Positions 59,324-64,000 of a stretch of DNA of 64,000 nt are shown here, piece by piece (positions within the stretch are counted from its first letter, which is position 1; each line of letters opens with the position of its first letter). Below the pieces are notes generated by a model that saw only the letters and a program-made list of their open reading frames with translations, ran no database searches and was not told the DNA's origin. This DNA comes from CAYGEY01 sp964349065 (GTDB lineage: Bacteria; Patescibacteriota; Gracilibacteria; 1-14-2-50-48-13), in contig CAYGEY010000002.1 in the NCBI GenBank assembly GCA_964349065.1, positions 3,066-67,065 of the forward strand. Direction: 5' to 3'. The translations under genes and the position numbers were made by a program.

Positions 59324-59384
59324 GGGGAGTGATTGACAAGTAACGACGTGAGTATATCTTCAGAACATAGTATTTACAATATTT

Positions 59385-59942
59385 ATGAGCCTTTCAGAAT
59401 TTCAAACCGACGTTCATAAATGGACCAAAAACTTTGAAACACAGTATTGGCCAGAACACGAAATATATACTCGTCTTGGTGAAGAATTCGGCGAGCTCGC
59501 AGATGCGCTTGAAGGGGATTCAAATGAAAAAATTCAAAATATTGCCGATGAGATAACAGATATCATGTTCACTGTTATTTGCTTAGCAAATAAGTTAGGA
59601 CTTGATCTCAATGAAAGTTGGGAAAAAATGAAAGGTCAAAATAATATCGAAGATTTGATGGAAAAATTTGATAAAAAATACACAACAGAACTTGAAATTT
59701 ATGCCCGTCTTGGAGTGGAATCTGGCAAACTCGCCAGAGCGATTAATACAAAATTTGGACATAAAAAAGCGAAGCCTGGTGAAATGACTCCAGAAATAGA
59801 TGTTCAGATCACGAATATTATTTTCACTGTAAAGTGCTTGGCAAGTAAATTAGCAATTGATGTAGATGCTAGTTGGGAGAAGATGAAAAGAGAGAAATTT
59901 GAGAGGGATAAGGATAGGTATGAGCAAAAAGAGAAAAGTTAA
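59385..59942 (+). CDS. Tandem MazG-like protein with a degenerate second half
   Basis: 185 residues made of two similar halves (about 1-84 and 95-168). Half 1 keeps the metal ligands of MazG nucleotide pyrophosphohydrolases: LGEEFGELADAL (Glu33, Glu34, Glu37) and ADEITDIMF (Asp55, Glu56, Asp59). Half 2 has the same frame with LGVESGKLARAI and VQITNIIF, so the ligands are lost except Glu112. Both halves end in xSWEKMK. A fused pseudo-dimer with one active site is the natural reading; substrate dNTPs or modified NTPs. Confidence 0.8.
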   Translation: MSLSEFQTDVHKWTKNFETQYWPEHEIYTRLGEEFGELADALEGDSNEKIQNIADEITDIMFTVICLANKLGLDLNESWEKMKGQNNIEDLMEKFDKKYTTELEIYARLGVESGKLARAINTKFGHKKAKPGEMTPEIDVQITNIIFTVKCLASKLAIDVDASWEKMKREKFERDKDRYEQKEKS

Positions 59943-60007
59943 GATTAGCGCAATCCAGTGATCTAAAAAATCTGTTCAAAAAAGTATTATGCTGATATAA
60001 TCAAGTC

Positions 60008-60265
60008 ATGAATAAAATACTTACATATAGTGTCCGATTTGAAGAGGCTGAAGAAGGGGGTTATAATGCTTTTGTACCTATTTTGCCAGGCTGTATGACG
60101 CAAGGTGATACTCTCGAAGAGGCAAAAGAAAATATAAAAGATGCTATTACCGGATATATAGCAGTACTTAAAGAAGATAATGAGCCAATCCCTGTTGAAA
60201 GTTCTAAGCATATTTCCATTAAAATTAAGGTTCCAATAAACACTAGAGGATTAACATTAGCATAG
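60008..60265 (+). CDS. hicB: HicB-type antitoxin
   Basis: 85 residues with the HicB degenerate RNase-H-like fold: YSVRFEEAEEGGYNAFVPILPGCMTQGDTLEEAKENIKDAI. It lacks a recognisable C-terminal DNA-binding domain, so autoregulation may be weak or work through HicA. The stop TAG overlaps the hicA GTG by one base. Here antitoxin precedes toxin. Confidence 0.88.
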   Translation: MNKILTYSVRFEEAEEGGYNAFVPILPGCMTQGDTLEEAKENIKDAITGYIAVLKEDNEPIPVESSKHISIKIKVPINTRGLTLA

Positions 60266-60492
60266 TGACTGATCGATTACCACAGATGAAGCCAAGAGAA
60301 ATGATCAAAGTCTTAGAAAAATTTGGTTTTTTTATACGTAGACAATCCGGTAGCCATGTTTTTATGAAGAACTCAATGACAAATAGGACAACAGTTGTTC
60401 CATTTCACGCTAAAGATATTAACAGGGGTATTCTTTTTGAAATACTAAAACAGGCTGGGATTACTCAAAAAGATTTTCTTGAAAAACGGTAG
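60265..60492 (+). CDS. hicA: HicA-type mRNA interferase toxin
   Basis: 75 residues, GTG start overlapping the hicB stop. The dsRBD-like fold includes KPREMIKVLEKFGFFIRRQSGSHV with the catalytic His31, and VPFHAKDINRGILFEILKQAGIT. Cleaves mRNA when free of HicB. Intact, so the pair is probably functional. Confidence 0.9.
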   Translation: MTDRLPQMKPREMIKVLEKFGFFIRRQSGSHVFMKNSMTNRTTVVPFHAKDINRGILFEILKQAGITQKDFLEKR

Positions 60493-60509
60493 CAGTTGAA
60501 TAAAAAAAA

Positions 60510-60532
60510 CCGGCTCCCTCGTGGGAGACCGG
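60510..60532. terminator. Bidirectional terminator between hicA and the lipoprotein gene
   Basis: CCGG.CTCCC / GGGAG.CCGG stem over a TCGT loop, with A-run before and TTTTT after. Confidence 0.85.
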
Positions 60533-60562
60533 CATTGTTTTTGATATTTAATTTTCTCCTTT

Positions 60563-61807
60563 TTATTTTTTAGGTACATCTAGTGAGAATACTGCTGGCA
60601 CATTTCCACCAAGGTTTGTACCAATGATTGAAATGCTGATTGCTGATGTACCATTTGTTACATCAAGCATCAAATCAAATTTTTTTGTCTCATCCTTTAG
60701 GATATCGACTTTCCCAACATTGATTTTGGTAATACCAGGTAATAGATTTGCCACAGAAACAAGCTTGGTTTTGTTTGAAAAAATTGTCAGGTTTGCAGGC
60801 ATACTACCAGGCTTCACATAGACTTTTAATTCTTCGATTGTTTGCGGGCCTGTGATCTGAAACGATCCAATTCTTCTACCAAAACCAGGATCAACTGTTT
60901 TTACTAGTTCGATTGGTGTGATTTCCGGACCACCAACTCTGTGAAGCTTCCCTTTCTTATCCTCGTATTCATAGAACAATACTTGGTAATTAAGAGATTG
61001 CGCAATATTCAACCTAGCGTTGATGAATAAATACTTTTCATCCTTGGTGGCTATTTTCTCATTAATGGATTGGATATCAACCAAACCATTCATGGGTTCT
61101 AGCTTAGAATCTTCATCCACCTTATTCACAGTGTCACCAAAAGTGACATGGGAAAATGTTGGTTCAGAATAGAAAAGTGCAACTCTTTTCAATGTAGCTT
61201 CTTCGCTTGATGCCAATTTGAGAATTGTTACTACACGATCAGCAGGGGTTTGCATTCCAGTTGGTGATATGCCAGAAACGGTCACTTTCATGACTTCTGG
61301 AGCTGCTGAATCCATGACAATGTTCTTATTGCCTCCTAACGAATTAGCAGAACCAGGGGCAGGTAATGTCAGTATGGCATTACCTCCTGTTGTATCTTGA
61401 ATTGTTCCTCCGTTGAGCGTTAACGCAGCAGAAGAAGCATAGTCAAGATCAGCAGAAGTGTTCCCAGCAGTAACAGTAAAGAGAAATGTAAGAGTAGCAG
61501 TCCCAGATCCAGCCTCGTAATTCAATACTGTTGTAGCCGGAGTACCTGTTGAAATCGTCAGTTGCGGATGATCCGTCACTTTAACGATTTTATCAAATAC
61601 TACATGCACTGGAATCTGTGTACCTAGGTCATATCGACCATCAGCAAGTGACGACGTAACCGAAATTACTTTTGGTAAGTTAGTTACGGGTTGCACTGTT
61701 TTCGTCACACTTGGTACCTTAGGTAAAATCACATAAGGCGCTACATCAGTACATCCAATTAACGCCAAGGCTCCACAAACAACTAACAAACTTTTCAAAT
61801 TCAGCAT
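60563..61807 (-). CDS. Lipoprotein with Ig-like beta domain
   Basis: 414 residues. Signal peptide with lipobox LALIGC (Cys19), so lipidated and membrane-held. Residues about 45-165 form a beta-sandwich repeat with GRYDLGTQIPVHVVFD and LTLNGGTIQDTTGGN, as in bacterial Ig-like adhesion domains; the rest is beta-rich without cysteines. Likely displayed outside the cell. AGGATAATT (positions just before the ATG) gives a weak ribosome site. Ligand unknown. Confidence 0.8.
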   Translation of the reverse strand: MLNLKSLLVVCGALALIGCTDVAPYVILPKVPSVTKTVQPVTNLPKVISVTSSLADGRYDLGTQIPVHVVFDKIVKVTDHPQLTISTGTPATTVLNYEAGSGTATLTFLFTVTAGNTSADLDYASSAALTLNGGTIQDTTGGNAILTLPAPGSANSLGGNKNIVMDSAAPEVMKVTVSGISPTGMQTPADRVVTILKLASSEEATLKRVALFYSEPTFSHVTFGDTVNKVDEDSKLEPMNGLVDIQSINEKIATKDEKYLFINARLNIAQSLNYQVLFYEYEDKKGKLHRVGGPEITPIELVKTVDPGFGRRIGSFQITGPQTIEELKVYVKPGSMPANLTIFSNKTKLVSVANLLPGITKINVGKVDILKDETKKFDLMLDVTNGTSAISISIIGTNLGGNVPAVFSLDVPKK

Positions 61808-61867
61808 AATTTCAATTATCCTTTTTCTTTTTGATTATGCCACATAATATATTACTTTACACTTTTG

Positions 61868-62039
61868 TCAAACATTTCCCTTGCAATCTCAGAAAACCAT
61901 GATATCCTCTGCCCATCTTAATATAAAGAACTTTGATTCTTTATTTCTACAGTTTCGCAAATTGTTCTTTCTTAAAAACAACAACGGGGCGCGGGATATG
62001 TAGATAGGGGTACTACTACATATTTTACAACCTGCACCT
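61868..62039 (+). promoter_or_regulatory. Leader region of deaD with hairpins
   Basis: Contains AAAGAA-CTTTGA-TTCTTT and, closer to the gene, ATATGTAG / CTACATAT enclosing ATAGGGGTACTA. Long structured leaders are common before cold-inducible DEAD-box helicases; transcription through here is assumed. Confidence 0.4.
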
Positions 62040-63818
62040 ATGACAACATTTTTAGATTTCTCTTTCAAAGAGCCCATTAAACGAGCTCTCATTGACCTTG
62101 GTTTTGAAACACCAACGCCCATCCAGTCAAAAGCTATCCCACATATCCTCGAATCAAAACAGGATTTATTGGCGCTTGCACAGACCGGAACGGGAAAAAC
62201 TGCTGCTTTTGGACTGCCCCTTTTACAACATATTGATACAACTCGTCGGGATCTTGAGGTGATTATCCTCTGTCCGACACGTGAACTCTGTTTGCAAATC
62301 GCAACGGATATCCAAAAATATGCGAAATACATGCCCGAAATCAAAATCGTCAGTGTCTATGGAGGTGCACCTATCGTCAATCAAATCCGCCAAATCAAAA
62401 GTGGCGTGCACATTGTCGTCGGTACTCCGGGGCGAGTGATTGACCTTATCGGGAAAAAAGTTTTGAAACTCGAGACCGTCAAATGGGCGGTTCTGGATGA
62501 AGCTGATGAAATGCTGAATATGGGATTTGTGGAAGATATTTCAGAAATACTTTCGCATACTCCGGCAACGAAGCAAACTCTGCTTTTCTCTGCGACCATG
62601 TCCAAGTCGGTTGAGAGGATTACGAAAAAATATATGAATAACCCGCTTCGCATCGAGATGGAAGCGACCAAGGAACGGGATAAAGCGATCACACATTACT
62701 CAGTTACTGTGCATGCACGAGACCGATTCCTGGCGCTTCGCCGGATTGTAGATAACAGCCCGGATATTTATGGAATTATTTTTTGCAGAACAAAACGAGA
62801 AACGCAGGAAATAGCTGATCGGCTTATTGCGGCCGGATATAATGTCGGTGTGCTTCATGGCGACATTGTCCAAGACCAGAGAACACATATTATGAAACAA
62901 TTTAAAGAACGGCACACTACCCTTCTCGTTGCAACGGATGTTGCCGCGCGTGGAATAGACGCACCGAAACTTACGCATGTGATCCATTACGGACTTCCGG
63001 AAAAATCTGAAAATTATGTTCACCGAAGTGGTCGAACAGGTCGAGCGAGTGAACAGGGAATCTCCATTGCCATTATCAACCTACATGAAGGACGCGGACT
63101 TCGCATGATTGAGCGGGACGCAGAGATTTCTATTCTACCGATGTCTGTGCCGACGCGGGCGAATGTCATTACGACGCATTTGAAATCTTTTGTGGATAAA
63201 CTAGCCGCGGCGGAAGTGAGCCCGGCAGATGAATCTAATAAATATGTTGCAGATATTTTTAATACATTGGAAATTTCTAAAGATGAAGTTGCTCTTCGGG
63301 CGCTTACACTCGTTGTGCAAAAGATCTTGAAAGAACACCCTGATCAGGAACTCCAGGAGGTACGACATGATAGTGGACGAGATAGTTATGCTAGCCGGGA
63401 TAGAGGCGGATTTGGCGGAGGACGAGATCGAGAAAGAAGCTTTTCTCCACGAGGCGAGTCTAGTTCTGCTAATTTTACCACTCTTGAAATCAATATCGGA
63501 GATCGGGATCGATTTGAGAAAAAAGATATGATTCGTCTCATTAATGATGTTTCACGAGGTCGAAGAGTTGAGATTGGGAAGATATTTATTCGGCCAAGTT
63601 TCACATCATTTGAAATCCCTCATGAAGAAGTAGATGCACTGACGCGTGCGCTTTCAGAGACACATTTCAAACATCGAAAGATTGAGGCAAAGAAAAGTAT
63701 GGGAAGTGGCGGAGGATCAAATGGCGGATATCAAAGTGATAACTTGCCGAGATCTGGCGGATTTGGTGATAGAGGAGGACGAGATCAATCACATTTCCCG
63801 GGGAGAAGGAGGAGATAA
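62040..63818 (+). CDS. deaD: DEAD-box RNA helicase (DeaD/CsdA-like) with DbpA-type RNA-binding domain
   Basis: 592 residues. Helicase core with Q motif (FETPTPIQ), AQTGTGKT (Walker A), PTRELC, DEADEM, SAT (FSATMSK), then IIFCRTKRET, ATDVAARGID and HRSGRTGR. A Gly/Arg/Ser-rich linker (about 440-478) leads to a DbpA/CsdA RRM-like domain (about 480-555, RLINDVSRGRRVEIGKIFI) and a second Gly/Arg tail (PGRRRR). Probable role in ribosome assembly or mRNA unwinding. Followed by a repeated hairpin. Confidence 0.96.
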   Translation: MTTFLDFSFKEPIKRALIDLGFETPTPIQSKAIPHILESKQDLLALAQTGTGKTAAFGLPLLQHIDTTRRDLEVIILCPTRELCLQIATDIQKYAKYMPEIKIVSVYGGAPIVNQIRQIKSGVHIVVGTPGRVIDLIGKKVLKLETVKWAVLDEADEMLNMGFVEDISEILSHTPATKQTLLFSATMSKSVERITKKYMNNPLRIEMEATKERDKAITHYSVTVHARDRFLALRRIVDNSPDIYGIIFCRTKRETQEIADRLIAAGYNVGVLHGDIVQDQRTHIMKQFKERHTTLLVATDVAARGIDAPKLTHVIHYGLPEKSENYVHRSGRTGRASEQGISIAIINLHEGRGLRMIERDAEISILPMSVPTRANVITTHLKSFVDKLAAAEVSPADESNKYVADIFNTLEISKDEVALRALTLVVQKILKEHPDQELQEVRHDSGRDSYASRDRGGFGGGRDRERSFSPRGESSSANFTTLEINIGDRDRFEKKDMIRLINDVSRGRRVEIGKIFIRPSFTSFEIPHEEVDALTRALSETHFKHRKIEAKKSMGSGGGSNGGYQSDNLPRSGGFGDRGGRDQSHFPGRRRR

Positions 63819-63828
63819 GAATAAGTAA

Positions 63829-63865
63829 TTTTTCAACCGATTACAAAACGTGATCGGTTGAAAAA
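63829..63865 (+). terminator. Hairpin terminator, family with conserved loop (copy 2)
   Basis: TTTTTCAACCGAT / ATCGGTTGAAAAA over TACAAAACGTG, 11 bases after the deaD stop. Same as the hairpin after proS, with the pair G-C flipped to C-G and C-A changed to T-G. Confidence 0.8.
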
Positions 63866-63900
63866 GTTGAAAATACAGTAAAAGTTTCATGTCTTTTTTT

Positions 63901-63977
63901 ACTTTCTTTTTCTAGATATTTTATTTTGCTTATTTATAAGAATTGCAAACTTATAAAAATATCTAGAAAAAGAAAGT
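63901..63977. repeat. Long perfect palindromic element
   Basis: 22-base arms 63901-63922 and 63956-63977, perfectly complementary (ACTTTCTTTTTCTAGATATT.. and its partner), enclosing TTATAAG-AATTGCAAA-CTTATAA. Far longer than a terminator stem and with no open frame inside; could be a miniature mobile element or a processed double-stranded RNA. Confidence 0.6.
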
Positions 63978-64000
63978 CTAATTTTTGAATGATATACTAT

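Noticed and set aside
61889..62344. Minus-strand open frame of 151 codons
   Set aside because: Lies over the deaD leader and the conserved N-terminal helicase motifs; a shadow frame.
1..64000. UGA read as glycine (code 25), as in Gracilibacteria/Absconditabacteria
   Set aside because: Complete genes such as ileS, trmB and lexA stop at TGA at the expected length, no gene is interrupted by in-frame TGA apart from the 17018 site that a frameshift explains, and the tRNA-Gly is UCC.
1..64000. CRISPR array, prophage or insertion sequence
   Set aside because: No regularly spaced repeats, no cas, integrase or transposase-like protein, and no terminal repeats around a coding element.

Overview
The window is AT-rich, gene-dense bacterial chromosome read with the standard code: UGA ends several full-length genes (ileS, trmB, lexA), and the one tRNA present is tRNA-Gly(UCC). 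Several traits together suggest a Candidate Phyla Radiation (Patescibacteria) genome, perhaps Peregrinibacteria-like; this is inference, since no rRNA is present. The traits are an archaeal/eukaryotic-type ProRS and GlyRS, a phosphoketolase plus acetate kinase pair, a pyruvate kinase without its C-terminal domain, many very short or overlapping gene joints, VirB2-like pilins, SLH-domain surface proteins and many unrecognised small proteins. No phage, insertion sequence or CRISPR array was seen.

Layout. 1-4000: an anaerobic ribonucleotide reductase (cut by the window edge) behind two NrdR boxes, a prenyl synthase, and a run of four Cys-rich zinc-ribbon genes. 4000-11200: proS, phosphoketolase-ackA, an SLH protein and trmB. 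11200-17000: mostly unrecognised helical or secreted proteins. 17000-19150: a LexA-controlled operon running lexA, a 35-residue membrane peptide, dinB and an unknown gene. 19150-27100: folC, ppa, murD, an unknown, and secA with a small membrane peptide. 27100-36000: a NYN protein, ileS (with a T-box-like leader and a histidine-phosphatase domain inserted inside the enzyme), DUF192, a second NYN protein and pnp. 36000-45900: glyS, D,D-carboxypeptidase, an O-methyltransferase, tsf-rpsB, a glycolipid glycosyltransferase, three pilin-like genes, and rpmA-DUF167. 45900-55900: an SLH protein, AI-2E-type permease, short pyruvate kinase, pepF, nicotinamidase, trhO, two paralogous 90-residue proteins and xth. 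55900-64000: tRNA-Gly, a dNMP-kinase-like P-loop protein divergent from a thymidylate-synthase-family protein with a cytosine-type specificity residue, a ParB-like protein, a tandem MazG, HicBA, a lipoprotein and a DEAD-box helicase.

How it works together. Phosphoketolase and acetate kinase form a coupled pair yielding acetate and ATP; pyruvate kinase and pyrophosphatase fit a small fermentative metabolism, and NrdD implies anaerobic deoxynucleotide supply. murD, the carboxypeptidase and SLH proteins point to a peptidoglycan wall with an S-layer. The most notable signals are non-coding or very short: a compact T-box on ileS, LexA and NrdR operators, two copies of a covarying structured RNA placed right after stop codons, a repeated hairpin after proS and deaD, and three single-helix peptides of 26-35 residues.
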